From Candidatus Desulfofervidus auxilii (lineage in GTDB: Bacteria; Desulfobacterota; Desulfofervidia; Desulfofervidales; Desulfofervidaceae), in the NCBI RefSeq assembly GCF_001577525.1, contig NZ_CP013015.1, positions 849,107 through 913,106 on the forward strand: a stretch of DNA of 64,000 nucleotides, read 5' to 3'. Position 1 is the stretch's first letter. The number at the start of each line of letters is the position of its first letter. The notes under the pieces are model-generated. The model was not told where the DNA came from, did no database searches, and worked only from the letters and a program-made list of their open reading frames with translations. The position numbers and the translations under genes were made by a program. Below, one piece after another: positions 17,226 to 26,395 of this stretch.

Positions 17226-18205
17226 AGGAATCAAAGGGTCATTTACAATATCCTTTTTCGTTCAGTTGCTGAAACCCTTACCGAGCTCAGCAGGGATCAA
17301 AAGTACCTGGGTGCACAAATTGGTTTTATAGGTATCTTGCACACATGGGGACAGAATCTCATGGATCATCCACATATTCACTGCATTGTTACCGGTGGGG
17401 GATTATCACCTGATGGAGATAAATGGGTTTCTTGCAGAAAGGGGTTTTTTTCTTTCTGTAAGGGTCATGTCCCGATTGTTCAGGGGTAAGTTCCTGGATT
17501 ATCCTAGAAAAAGCTATGACTCCCAAGAACTCATATTCCTAGGTAATATCAGTCATTTGCAAGAGTCAGAAGCATTCAGAGAGTTCTTGAAAGGATTTTA
17601 CAGCCAGGAATGGGCAGATTTTTGCTTCATGTATTGCCTGATAGGTTTGTAAAAATCAGATATTATGGTCTTTTGGGTAATAGAAATCGCAAAGCCATGC
17701 TGAGTAAATGTCGCAAATTTCTAGGAGTTATTACTGTTAAGGTAACTAATAGAGATGTATCTGAAACATGGCAGGAATTCTTACTCAGGGTCTGTGGGAT
17801 AAACCTTATGAGATGCCTTTTCTATGGTAAGGGCAAAATGGTCAGAAAAGCAGTCCTTCTGCCAGAAAGGTACAAAGAGCCTCCATAGATTAAGGTAATT
17901 ATGATACACTTAGAACTTACCTGTCCCTTCAGAAAGGTTATACCAAATAGCCACCCCTACTGGTTCGTCCAAATGCCACTTTTCGTGTGCAATTTTATTT
18001 AAAAGCCGGCACTCCCACCTACAGAAATTGATTCTATTTCATCATGGTCAGTTAATTATTTGTACTGGACAACCAAATCTATACCCTATATAATCGTAAA
18101 AAGATAGAAAATTTGCTTTATTGAAACTCCATAGGAGATGCGTAGCGGTTTCGTTCAACAGCTTCTTTCTGAAATTATCACATCAGAAAGAAGCTTAACC
18201 GTTAG
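17226..18205 (+). pseudogene. IS91-family transposase fragment, copy 1
   Basis: The encoded pieces (NILFRSVAETLTELSRDQ, HPHIHCIVTGGGLSPDG, then FVKIRYYGLLGNRNRKAMLSKC in another frame) belong to the Y2/HUH rolling-circle transposases of IS91. The zinc-binding N-terminus is absent. An internal deletion plus frameshift near 17610-17640 has removed the region that should join the two halves. The DNA is almost identical to 57336-58312, including the deletion and the non-coding tail. Confidence 0.8.
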
Positions 18206-18207
18206 GC
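18153..18207 (+). repeat. attC-like site A
   Basis: GTTCAAC (18153-18159) and GTTAGGC (18201-18207) fit the RYYYAAC and GTTRRRY boxes. They enclose a perfect 13-bp inverted repeat (18160-18172 with 18183-18195). The stem has no bulge, so it is a poorer attC than those that follow; it could instead be the IS91 terminal hairpin. Confidence 0.45.
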
Positions 18208-18235
18208 GACATGCTTATATCGTGAGTAACGAAAG

Positions 18236-18682
18236 ATGGAATATTTCGCATATGGTTCAAACATGAATCCTGACAGGATGAAACAAAGAGGGATTAATTT
18301 CTCAAAGCGAGAACACGCAATTTTAGAAGGATGGAAATTACTTTTTAATAAAATTGCTTCTCGAAATCCTAATGAAGGCTATGCAAATATAGAAAGGGAA
18401 GAAGGAAGCATAGTTGAGGGGATCCTTTATGAAATTCAAGGATCAGATGTAGAGAAACTTGATAAATATGAAGGTTATCCCAATCATTATGAAAGGTTAA
18501 ACGTTAGAGTTAGATTAGATAATGGAAAAGAAGTGGAAGCCGTAACTTATGTCGCCAATTCTAATAAAGTGAGAGAAGGACTAAGACCAAGTAGAGAATA
18601 TCTTATGCATCTTTTGAGAGGATGCGATCTATTGTCAATAGAATATTGGGAGAGGTTAAGACAATGGGAAACTCTGGATTAA
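18236..18682 (+). CDS. gamma-glutamylcyclotransferase-like (AIG2/GGCT) protein
   Basis: 148 aa. It opens with YFAYGSNMNPDRM, the nucleotide/substrate loop of the GGCT fold, followed by VEGILYEIQGSDVEKLDKYEG, where the Glu after DKYEG is the usual catalytic acid. It may cyclise gamma-glutamyl compounds; substrate unknown. It is the only gene in a 0.5-kb cassette-like unit: GTTAGGCGAC at 18201 is the exact complement of GTCGCCTAAC at 18696-18705. Confidence 0.8.
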   Translation: MEYFAYGSNMNPDRMKQRGINFSKREHAILEGWKLLFNKIASRNPNEGYANIEREEGSIVEGILYEIQGSDVEKLDKYEGYPNHYERLNVRVRLDNGKEVEAVTYVANSNKVREGLRPSREYLMHLLRGCDLLSIEYWERLRQWETLD

Positions 18683-18695
18683 TCATTTGTGGTAC

Positions 18696-18943
18696 GTCGC
18701 CTAACAGCGGACATACGGCTATGCTTCGCTCCGCCCAAATTCGACAAAGCCAAACTTCGTATGTCCGCAAACCGCCAGGCTGTGTGAAAAGTCAAAAAGT
18801 TTAATTAAGGATCGCAAAGAGTGGGAGAAAGAGGTAAAATACTGATAAAAAATGGTTTAGTAAACCCAATTTGTAATCAAATAATGTGGAATAGTGGGAA
18901 AGTGAAATTTTAAAAATACTTATCACACAATCTGCCGTTAAGC
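18696..18943 (+). repeat. attC-like site B, interrupted by MITE
   Basis: The R'' box GCCTAAC (18699-18705) is followed by a perfect 11-bp inverted repeat (18707-18717 with 18758-18768) around an asymmetric loop with small GCTTCGCTCCGC-type hairpins. The R' box GTTAAGC (18937-18943) is pushed away by a 159-bp insertion. Removing the insertion leaves a site of about 90 bp. Confidence 0.65.
18776..18934 (+). mobile_element. MITE copy 2 (159 bp)
   Basis: CAGGCTGTGTGAAAAG at the left and the inverse of CAGATTGTGTGATAAG at the right. The flanks CCGC/CCGT suggest a 4-bp target duplication with one change. Same length as copy 1. Confidence 0.75.
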
Positions 18944-18968
18944 GAAAGTGCCTTTATGAGGTGATTGT

Positions 18969-19448
18969 ATGGGAAACCTGATTGTAAATAGAATTGACCT
19001 TAATAATCGTAGAGTCGTAGATAAGCTTAGAAAAGTTATTGACAAATTGGTACAAAATTCTTCTTGTTACTATCCACTGAAATTCAAACCCCCATACTAT
19101 TTCGAGGTCTCTACTGAACAGGTACCATCGGAAAGTGGGTGGTATATAATTTTGGAAGGTAAGAAACCCCTCTACGCAGGTAAAGCGGACGATTTGAACA
19201 AACGTCTTAATATAGACAATGGAAGCAGGGATAATTTTGCCAACACGAAAAGGGCTTTCGACCCAGAAAGAAATTTCATAAAAAAGTTTGCAGAATTGAA
19301 TATCCTCTCCAATTTAAGGGTATGTGTCATCAAAGAAAAAGATGTCTGTTCAGAATTGAACATTAACCCTAATGATCTAAACGACCTTGACAGAGGAAAC
19401 ATAGAAAAACTAATCAACATCTTCAGATGTTATTTCAATTATCAATAA
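18969..19448 (+). CDS. GIY-YIG domain protein
   Basis: 159 aa. SGWYIILEGKKPLYAGKADDL followed by NKRL is a GIY-YIG motif (GWY..YAG with the downstream Arg), and FIKKFAELNILSNLRVCVI fits the following helix and strand. GIY-YIG domains cleave DNA; the usual metal-binding Glu near the C-terminus is not clear. It is alone in its cassette-like unit, whose ends (18937-18952 and 19453-19468) are complementary in 14 of 16 positions. Confidence 0.65.
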   Translation: MGNLIVNRIDLNNRRVVDKLRKVIDKLVQNSSCYYPLKFKPPYYFEVSTEQVPSESGWYIILEGKKPLYAGKADDLNKRLNIDNGSRDNFANTKRAFDPERNFIKKFAELNILSNLRVCVIKEKDVCSELNINPNDLNDLDRGNIEKLINIFRCYFNYQ

Positions 19449-19452
19449 CCAT

Positions 19453-19549
19453 GGCACCTTCGCCTAACAGAGCGTATCTGGTTTCGTGCCTTCGGCACTT
19501 CGCCCAAATCCAGCAAAGCTGGACTTCAGATACCCGCCAACCGTCAAGT
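19453..19549 (+). repeat. attC-like site C
   Basis: R'' box GCCTAAC (19462-19468), outer imperfect stem GCGTATCTGG (19472-19481) with a bulged complement near 19526-19537, and two inner hairpins (19486-19498; CCAGC/GCTGG near 19510-19522). The R' box is GTCAAGT (19543-19549), one base off GTTRRRY. Confidence 0.65.
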
Positions 19550-19593
19550 AAAATGTCCGCCGTCGCCTTTAAAAATAACAGGAGGTATTAATT

Positions 19594-21117
19594 ATGTGGT
19601 TCGGAAAACTTGATATATCAACTTTAGAAAACTGGTTATGGGAGGCTGCTTGTAGTATTAGAGGACCAATTGATGCTCCGAAATATAAAGACTATATAAT
19701 TCCCCTCATTTTCTACAAAAGACTTTGCGATGTGTATGAGGATGAAATTAAGAGACTTGCTGAAGAGTTCGGAAACGAAGAAATTGCAAAAAAGCTCGTA
19801 TCGGAGGATAGAAAGCTCATAAGGTTTTACATTCCAGAAGATTGTCTTTGGAGAAATATGAGGAAAATTACCACAGGAATAGGAGAGAAATTAACAGAAG
19901 CTTTAAGAAAAATAGCAAAGGAAAATCCAAAGTTGCAGGGAGTCATAGACATTGTTGATTTTAACGCAACTCAGGCTGGGCAGAGGATAATAAGCGATGA
20001 GCACATCCATAGACTAATGCAAATCTTGAGCAAATATAAGCTTGGCTTAAAAGATGTTGAGCCAGATATTCTGGGAAGAGCATATGAATATCTTTTGAGA
20101 AAATTTGCTGAAGGTTCTGGACAATCTGCTGGGGAATTTTACACACCAAGAGAAGTCGGCTTGCTCATGGCTTATCTGCTCGACCCCGAGGAAGGAGAAG
20201 AGATTTATGACCCTGCCTGTGGTTCTGGAGGTTTGCTTATTAAATCTCAGCTTGTTTTGAAAGAGAGGAAAAAAGAGATAAAGAGACCGCTTAAACTGTA
20301 TGGACAGGAGATAATCCCTTTTACCTATGCCATGGCAAAGATGAACGCTTTTATTCATGACATGGATGCTGATATAAGGGTTGGGGATACGATAAGAAAT
20401 CCAAAGTTTGTAGATGGAAGCAAAATAAGGGAGTTTGATAAAGTAACTGCAAATCCTATGTGGAATCAGAAATTTCCTCAATCTATTTTTGAAAACGACC
20501 CTTACAACAGATTCAGCTTTGGAATTCCACCTTCAAATCAAAGCTCTGACTGGGGATGGATTCAGCACATGTTCGCATCTCTGAAAGAAAACGGGAAGTT
20601 GGTCGTAGTTATTGATACTGGAGTTGTAACAAGAGGCTCAGGAAGTCAGGGAACTGATAGGGAAAAGGAGATAAGAAAAAAATTTGTTGAAAATAATTTG
20701 ATTGAAACAGTTATCTTGCTTACTGATAATTTATTCTACAATACAACCGCACCGGGCAACATTATCGTGATAAACAAAGCAAAGAAGCACAAAGGTGAAA
20801 TATTGCTTATAAACGCCTCAAAAGAATTCGCAAAGGGAAGACCTAAAAATTATCTTACAAATGAGAACATAAAGAAGATTTTTGACGCTTACTTTGGCTG
20901 GAAAGAAATAGAAGGTTTTTCAAAGATAATAACGATAGAGGAGGCGAGAAAGAACGATTACAACCTAAGCCCATCTCGTTATATCTCTTCGGATGAAAAG
21001 GAGGAAATTCAGCCAGTTGAAGATATTTTGGTGGAGCTTTCAAAGGTTGAGGAGGAGAGGGAGAGCATCGATAGGGAATTAAGGGAAATCATGCAAAAGA
21101 TAGGATTTAGGTGGTAA
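19594..21117 (+). CDS. hsdM: type I restriction-modification methyltransferase HsdM
   Basis: 507 aa, full-length. The N-terminal HsdM helical domain is followed by the SAM-binding motif (YDPACGSGGLL, near residue 210) and the catalytic N6-adenine motif as NPMW, a known variant of NPPF/Y. With HsdS it methylates adenines in a bipartite site. AGGAGG lies 8 nt before the ATG. It heads an operon hsdM-hsdS-mntA-hepT-hsdR-metallopeptidase with gaps of 3 nt or overlaps throughout. Confidence 0.95.
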   Translation: MWFGKLDISTLENWLWEAACSIRGPIDAPKYKDYIIPLIFYKRLCDVYEDEIKRLAEEFGNEEIAKKLVSEDRKLIRFYIPEDCLWRNMRKITTGIGEKLTEALRKIAKENPKLQGVIDIVDFNATQAGQRIISDEHIHRLMQILSKYKLGLKDVEPDILGRAYEYLLRKFAEGSGQSAGEFYTPREVGLLMAYLLDPEEGEEIYDPACGSGGLLIKSQLVLKERKKEIKRPLKLYGQEIIPFTYAMAKMNAFIHDMDADIRVGDTIRNPKFVDGSKIREFDKVTANPMWNQKFPQSIFENDPYNRFSFGIPPSNQSSDWGWIQHMFASLKENGKLVVVIDTGVVTRGSGSQGTDREKEIRKKFVENNLIETVILLTDNLFYNTTAPGNIIVINKAKKHKGEILLINASKEFAKGRPKNYLTNENIKKIFDAYFGWKEIEGFSKIITIEEARKNDYNLSPSRYISSDEKEEIQPVEDILVELSKVEEERESIDRELREIMQKIGFRW

Positions 21118-21120
21118 AAT

Positions 21121-22434
21121 ATGGCAGAGCAAAGTCAAAAAAACATAGAGATATTCAAAAGAGAAAACAAAGAAAACAACCTCAAACAAACCGAAATCGG
21201 CTCGATTCCAGAGGATTGGGAAGTGGTAAGGCTGGGGGAGGTGTTGAAGGAAGTTGATATACGGGTGAAGAATTTAAAAAATGTAAATCCGGAAAATTTG
21301 ACTGTTTTATCTCTCACTAAAAACTACGGTCTTATACCACAAACTAAGCGTTTCAAGAAACGCATAGCCGTAAAAGATGTAGCAAATTACAAGATTGTTA
21401 GAAAATTACAGATTGTTCACAACCCCTATGTTATTTGGGAAGGAGCGATTCATGCCTTAAGAACTATGGAAATTGGAATTGTAAGCCCTGTTTACTGTGT
21501 TTGGGAATGTAAAAATAACTCAGATCCTAGTTTTATAGACAGATTATTAAGAACTCCAAAGCTACTTAACGAATATTTAGCAAGAGCGTCTGGGGTTGTA
21601 AATAGACGCAGGTCTGTGAGCAAAGATGATTTTTTGAATATCAAAATTCCTCTCCCCCCTCTTCCCGAACAACGCAAAATCGCCAGAGTTCTTGACAAAA
21701 TCCAGCAGGCTATTGAGCTTCAGGACAGGATAATTGAGCAGGCTAAAAACCTCAAAAAATCGCTCATGCAAAAGCTATTTACAGAAGGGTTTTACGGCGA
21801 GGAGCAAAAGGAGACGGAAATAGGGTTAATTCCGAAAAGCTGGGAAGTGGTGAGGTTGGGGGAGATAGGTATATTTGAGTATGGATATACTGAAACAGCA
21901 TTAGAAGAAGACACGGGTATCAAGTTTCTGCGAATAACTGATATAAAAGATAATGGTTTGATTCTCTGGAATGAAGTTCCTTACTGTAAAATTAGCGAGA
22001 CAAAATTCAAAAAGTACCAATTGAAAAATGGAGACATACTATTTGCTCGAATTGGAGCAACAACAGGAAAGACATGTTTCATAGAATCGCCTCCTAAAAG
22101 TGTTTTTGCTTCTTATTTGATAACACTTAAGATAAAAACAGATGTTTATAAAAAGTTTGTTTATTACTACACTCAAACACCGATATATTGGAGTCAGGTA
22201 GAAGCTAATAAGGAAGGAAAATTAAAGAAAGGAATAAGTGCAACACTTTTAAGAACCTTCAAAATCCCCCTTCCCCCTCTCGAAGAACAAAAGCAAATCG
22301 CCCACATATTAAGCGTTCTTGATAAAAAAATAGAGGTTGAGCAGAAGAGAAAGCAAGTTTTAAAAGAACTCTTTAAAACCATGCTTCATAAATTAATGAG
22401 CGGGAAAATAAGACTTAAAGAGGTAGAAATATGA
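21121..22434 (+). CDS. hsdS: type I restriction-modification specificity subunit HsdS
   Basis: 437 aa with two target-recognition domains separated by conserved helical spacers. Repeated marks are IPEDWEVVRLGEV / IPKSWEVVRLGEI at the TRD starts and PLPPLPEQRKIARVLDKI / PLPPLEEQKQIAHILSVLDKKI at the ends. The two TRDs define the two halves of the recognised DNA site. The stop overlaps the mntA start (ATGA). Confidence 0.95.
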   Translation: MAEQSQKNIEIFKRENKENNLKQTEIGSIPEDWEVVRLGEVLKEVDIRVKNLKNVNPENLTVLSLTKNYGLIPQTKRFKKRIAVKDVANYKIVRKLQIVHNPYVIWEGAIHALRTMEIGIVSPVYCVWECKNNSDPSFIDRLLRTPKLLNEYLARASGVVNRRRSVSKDDFLNIKIPLPPLPEQRKIARVLDKIQQAIELQDRIIEQAKNLKKSLMQKLFTEGFYGEEQKETEIGLIPKSWEVVRLGEIGIFEYGYTETALEEDTGIKFLRITDIKDNGLILWNEVPYCKISETKFKKYQLKNGDILFARIGATTGKTCFIESPPKSVFASYLITLKIKTDVYKKFVYYYTQTPIYWSQVEANKEGKLKKGISATLLRTFKIPLPPLEEQKQIAHILSVLDKKIEVEQKRKQVLKELFKTMLHKLMSGKIRLKEVEI

Positions 22435-22733
22435 ATAAAGAAGAAATTTTAAAGAGGATAAGGGAAAATAAAGATAAAACAAAAAGTTTTGGAGTCAAAA
22501 GAATAGGGATTTTTGGCTCTGCAGTAAGGGATGAAATGAGTGGTGGGAGCGATATTGATGTTGTTGTGGAATTTGAGAGGGGTAAAGCGACATTTAAGAA
22601 TGTCTGTGGTCTTGTTGATTTCCTTGAGGAACTTTTTGGCAGAGAAGTTGATATTTTAACTCCTGATGGAATTGATTCCATAAGAATAAAGCATGTTAGG
22701 GAGGAGATAAAGAGGAATGTTGAATATGTCTAA
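22431..22733 (+). CDS. mntA: MntA-type minimal nucleotidyltransferase antitoxin
   Basis: 100 aa. GIFGSAVRDEMSGGSDIDVVVEF is the GS..R(8-10)SDxD nucleotidyltransferase motif, and the third acid lies in REVDILT. MntA antitoxins AMPylate their HepT partner to silence it. It overlaps both hsdS and hepT. Its place inside a restriction operon suggests an added guard or stabiliser. Confidence 0.9.
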   Translation: MNKEEILKRIRENKDKTKSFGVKRIGIFGSAVRDEMSGGSDIDVVVEFERGKATFKNVCGLVDFLEELFGREVDILTPDGIDSIRIKHVREEIKRNVEYV

Positions 22734-23079
22734 GCGAGGCGACAGAGAGTTTTTAATGGATATGCTCATTGCTTGCGAGAAAATAATGAAATACACGAGA
22801 GATTTATCTTATGAAGATTTCCGCAGGAATGATATGGTTATTGATGCTGTTGTAAGGAACATTGAAATCTTGGGAGAAGCATCCAAAAACATCTCGGAAG
22901 GACTAAAGAAAAGGTATCCAGAAGTTGAATGGCGAGAAATCTCAAGAACAAGAGACAAAATAATTCACTTTTACTTCGGTGTGGATTTAAGCATAGTTTG
23001 GGACATAATAACGGTGGACATTCCCCCTCTACGGAAAAAGCTTGAGAAGATAACAAAAGAAGAGGGTTGGGAAAAATGA
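22726..23079 (+). CDS. hepT: HepT-type HEPN toxin (RNase)
   Basis: About 117 aa. RTRDKIIHFYFGVD contains the HEPN RNase motif R-x4-H and the following x-Y that is the AMPylation target in HepT proteins. The ATG at 22726 has AGAGGA 9 nt upstream; the ATG at 22717 is less well placed. Its 3' end overlaps hsdR. Confidence 0.9.
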   Translation: MSKRGDREFLMDMLIACEKIMKYTRDLSYEDFRRNDMVIDAVVRNIEILGEASKNISEGLKKRYPEVEWREISRTRDKIIHFYFGVDLSIVWDIITVDIPPLRKKLEKITKEEGWEK

Positions 23080-25955
23080 AGCTAATAACAGAGAAAAGGG
23101 ATGTCCAAAATAGGGTAATAGATCATTTGCAGGCAATAGGCTGGGAGTATATTCCACCTGCTAATATTCAGGAGAAGAGAGAATATGATATTAAAGAGCC
23201 TTTCATTCTTGAAATTCTTGAGAAAAAACTGAAAGAGCTTAACAAAAGGATAATAACCGATGAAAACGCTCAAAATGTTATAAGAAGGCTAAGGCTTATA
23301 CCTTCCACACTCACAGGAAATCAAGAGTTTCTGGAATATTTGAGGGGCAAAAAGACGGTTTATGTTGAAAAAGAGAGGAGAGAAAGAAATTTTAAACTGA
23401 TAAATCTTGAAAATCCTGAAAACAATCATTTTGCCTTTACAAAAGAATACTGGTTTGAGGATAGAGAAAAAAGAAGAATGGATATTGTTTTTTTTATAAA
23501 CGGCATACCTATCTGCGATTTTCAACTAAAAAGTCCTACTGTCTGGGAGGCAGAAGAGGAGGCTTTTGAGCAGGTAAGAATTTACAGCAATGCCTTACCA
23601 GAACTTTTCAAATATCTTCAATTTTATGCAGTCTCGGAAGGATTAAGGCTCTTTTACGGCCCGACATGGAAATATGAATCAAAGACCTTCTACAGGTGGA
23701 AAATTGAAAACGGATTTAATTTTGAAAAACTTGTAAAGACTTTCTTTGATAGAAGGGAGGTAACTGAGACTCTCCGCTCGTATATAGTTTTTATGACAGT
23801 TGATGAAGAGCTCCAGAAATATATTTTGAAACAGCATCAGAGAAGGGCAATAGCAAAGATAATAAGGAGGGTTTTGGAGGAAAAGAAAAAGAAAGGTTTG
23901 ATATGGCATACTCAAGGAGCTTACAAAAGCCTTACAATGATTGTTTCTGCTGATGAACTGAAGAAAATACCTGAACTTGAGAATCCAACCGTAATTGTTG
24001 TCCTTGACAGACTTGAATTAGAGCATCAAATTTACCAGAATTTTCAGGCTTATGGCTTCCCAAACATTGTTAAAGCTGAAAGCAAAAATCACCTAAGAGA
24101 ATTGCTTGAAAGCGACTACAAAGGTCTAATTATTACAACAATACACAAATTTGAAAGGATGCCGAAACAGGTGAATGAAAGAGATAACATTATTGTTCTC
24201 GTAGATGAAGCCCACAGAAGTCAGGAAGGTGATTTAGGAAATTACATGCGTGGAGCTTTGCCAAATGCTTATTACTTCGGATTCACAGGCACGCCGATAG
24301 ACAGAACAAAGATTGGCAGAGGAACATTTATAGCATTTGGTTATCCACCAGATGAGCCCTACCTTGATAAATACACCATAGATGAATCAATAGAAGAAGG
24401 AACTACCGTTCCCCTATACTACACACTTGCGAAAATAGAGCTTCATGTGGATAAGGAAACCCTTGAGGAGGAGTTTTTCAGGGTTGTTGAAGAGGAAGGA
24501 ATTGGAAGCATTGAAGGAATAAATAAGGTCATAGAAAAAGCAGAGAAACTAAAGGCAGTGCTAAAAGCAAGAGATAGGATTGATAAGATAGCAAAGCATA
24601 TAGCTGAGCATTACAAAAAATTTGTTGAACCTCTTGGATTTAAGGCTTTCATAGTTGCAGTAGATAGGGAGGCATGCGCACTTTACAAGGAAGCCATTGA
24701 TAAGTATTTGCCAGAGGAATACACAAAGGTTGTATATACACCTGATTACAAAGATAACGAATTATTGAAAAAATACCACATTTCTGATGAGGAAGAGAAG
24801 AGAATAAGAAAGGATTTCAAATCTGCGGATAAATTGCCAAAAATCCTCATTGTCACAGAGAAGCTCCTTACCGGATATGATGCCCCCGTCCTTTATATCA
24901 TGTATCTTGATAAGCCCTTAAAAGATCATACTTTACTTCAAGCAATAGCAAGGATAAATAGACCCTATGTTGGAAAAAGTTGTGGATTGGTGATGGATTA
25001 CATAGGGATATTTGATAATTTACAGAGAGCCCTCGCTTTTTACTCAAAAGATGTAGAGGCGGGTCTTATTGATTTTGAGAAATTGAAAGAGAGATTCAAA
25101 GATTTGATGGAAAGTGTTGATAAGATTTTGAAAGAAATGGACTTAGAAGATGAATCAAAGAGGATTCAGAGTATAATCGATTACTTTTTTGAAGGAGAAA
25201 AAAGAAAAGAATTCATAAAGACTTTTAAGCAGATTCAGGAGATATATGAAATTTTATCCCCTGATGAGTTCTTAAGGGATTACATTGAAAAATACAAATT
25301 GCTGGTGCAGATTTATGAGCTAATCTATCAAACCTATAATCCTGAGGCTGAGAAAACGAAGATAAGGAGAGATATTCTAAAAAAGACAGAAAATTTGATA
25401 AAAGAAAATGTTGAACTTTTGCATATTGCAGATAATCTTCCTCTTTATGAGATAAACGAGGACATTGCGCGCACAATTAAAGCAGACAAAATTTCTCAAA
25501 GGGTGAAGATTGCAAACCTTTATAAGAGTGTAAAAGTGCACATTGAAAACAAAAGAAAAGAGAGCCCTTATTTAGTTTCAATTGCCAAAAAAGTTGAGGA
25601 AATAATTTCACAGCTTAGAGAAAGACAGAGAAGTGTTGAGTCTGCATTAGAAGAGCTTACAAGAATAGCAGAAGATATAGCAAAGGCTGAAGAAGAGCAA
25701 AAGAAGTCAGGACTCAACAAGGAGGAATTCAGTTACTTCTGGATATTAAGGAGACATGGTGTGAAAAATCCTGAGAAAATTTCAAAGGACATTTCCAATA
25801 TAATCGCCAAGAAAGAACACTGGATTTTTAATGAAAATGTTGAGCGAGAATTGCGAAAAGAGCTTTACAAGAAGCTCCTCGATTATAGTGGTGATGTTGT
25901 GAAATTGGTTAATGAACTTCTTGGCATTGATAGAATTATAAGAGGGGAAACATGA
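23076..25955 (+). CDS. hsdR: type I restriction endonuclease subunit HsdR
   Basis: 959 aa. The N-terminal PD-(D/E)xK nuclease is followed by the SF2 translocase. MDIVFFINGIPICDFQLKSP supplies D and the QxK pair. GLIWHTQGAYKSLTM is motif I in a degenerate form (GAYKS rather than GSGKS), VDEAHRSQEGDLG is motif II (DEAH), GFTGTPI is motif III, and LLQAIARINRPY is motif VI. The Walker A change Ser-Gly to Ala-Tyr is notable, although Lys-Ser is kept. It cuts unmodified DNA at a distance after translocation. Confidence 0.93.
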   Translation: MKLITEKRDVQNRVIDHLQAIGWEYIPPANIQEKREYDIKEPFILEILEKKLKELNKRIITDENAQNVIRRLRLIPSTLTGNQEFLEYLRGKKTVYVEKERRERNFKLINLENPENNHFAFTKEYWFEDREKRRMDIVFFINGIPICDFQLKSPTVWEAEEEAFEQVRIYSNALPELFKYLQFYAVSEGLRLFYGPTWKYESKTFYRWKIENGFNFEKLVKTFFDRREVTETLRSYIVFMTVDEELQKYILKQHQRRAIAKIIRRVLEEKKKKGLIWHTQGAYKSLTMIVSADELKKIPELENPTVIVVLDRLELEHQIYQNFQAYGFPNIVKAESKNHLRELLESDYKGLIITTIHKFERMPKQVNERDNIIVLVDEAHRSQEGDLGNYMRGALPNAYYFGFTGTPIDRTKIGRGTFIAFGYPPDEPYLDKYTIDESIEEGTTVPLYYTLAKIELHVDKETLEEEFFRVVEEEGIGSIEGINKVIEKAEKLKAVLKARDRIDKIAKHIAEHYKKFVEPLGFKAFIVAVDREACALYKEAIDKYLPEEYTKVVYTPDYKDNELLKKYHISDEEEKRIRKDFKSADKLPKILIVTEKLLTGYDAPVLYIMYLDKPLKDHTLLQAIARINRPYVGKSCGLVMDYIGIFDNLQRALAFYSKDVEAGLIDFEKLKERFKDLMESVDKILKEMDLEDESKRIQSIIDYFFEGEKRKEFIKTFKQIQEIYEILSPDEFLRDYIEKYKLLVQIYELIYQTYNPEAEKTKIRRDILKKTENLIKENVELLHIADNLPLYEINEDIARTIKADKISQRVKIANLYKSVKVHIENKRKESPYLVSIAKKVEEIISQLRERQRSVESALEELTRIAEDIAKAEEEQKKSGLNKEEFSYFWILRRHGVKNPEKISKDISNIIAKKEHWIFNENVERELRKELYKKLLDYSGDVVKLVNELLGIDRIIRGET

Positions 25956-26296
25956 CGAGTAAAACTACACGGGAAGATATATTAGAACTTTGTGGAAAGT
26001 GGCAGAAAGAATTAAGGGTTGATATAAAACAAATCCAAATAAGAGAAATGAAAAATAAGTGGGGCTCTTGTTCATCAAAAGGTGTGCTTACACTTAACAA
26101 AGAATTACTAAGCCTACCGTCCAAATATGTTGAATATGTTATAGTTCATGAACTTCTACATAGGATTGTTCCGAATCATGGGCGAACATTTAAAACCTTG
26201 TTTTATGTTTACCTTCCAAATTGGGAGGAATTGCATGAATATTTGGAATACAATGGAAAAGAGCAAAATTTACGGCGACGGCGGGCACTCACTTAA
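25952..26296 (+). CDS. YgjP/SprT-like zinc metallopeptidase
   Basis: 114 aa, shorter than most YgjP proteins. KWGSCSSKGVLTLNKELLSLP and VIVHELLHRIVPNHGRTF are the two family signatures; HELLH...H gives the HExxH zinc site and third ligand. Such genes often accompany type I restriction operons. It overlaps hsdR by ATGA. Its stop codon lies inside the attC-like R'' box at 26291-26297, so the cassette end defines the gene end. Confidence 0.85.
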   Translation: MTSKTTREDILELCGKWQKELRVDIKQIQIREMKNKWGSCSSKGVLTLNKELLSLPSKYVEYVIVHELLHRIVPNHGRTFKTLFYVYLPNWEELHEYLEYNGKEQNLRRRRALT

Positions 26297-26369
26297 CACC
26301 GTGTATGCGGTTCGCTACGCTCACCCAAATTGACCTATCGGCACTTCGCATGCCCGCCAAGCATCAGGC
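26291..26369 (+). repeat. attC-like site D
   Basis: R'' box ACTTAAC (26291-26297) and an imperfect stem GTATGCG (26303-26309) with CGCATGC around 26347-26353. The R' box is degenerate (CATCAGGC around 26362-26369). The 24 bases before and including the R'' box are complementary to the start of the restriction cassette at 19543. Confidence 0.6.
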
Positions 26370-26395
26370 ACCATTGCAAAATCGAGGCATTTAAA

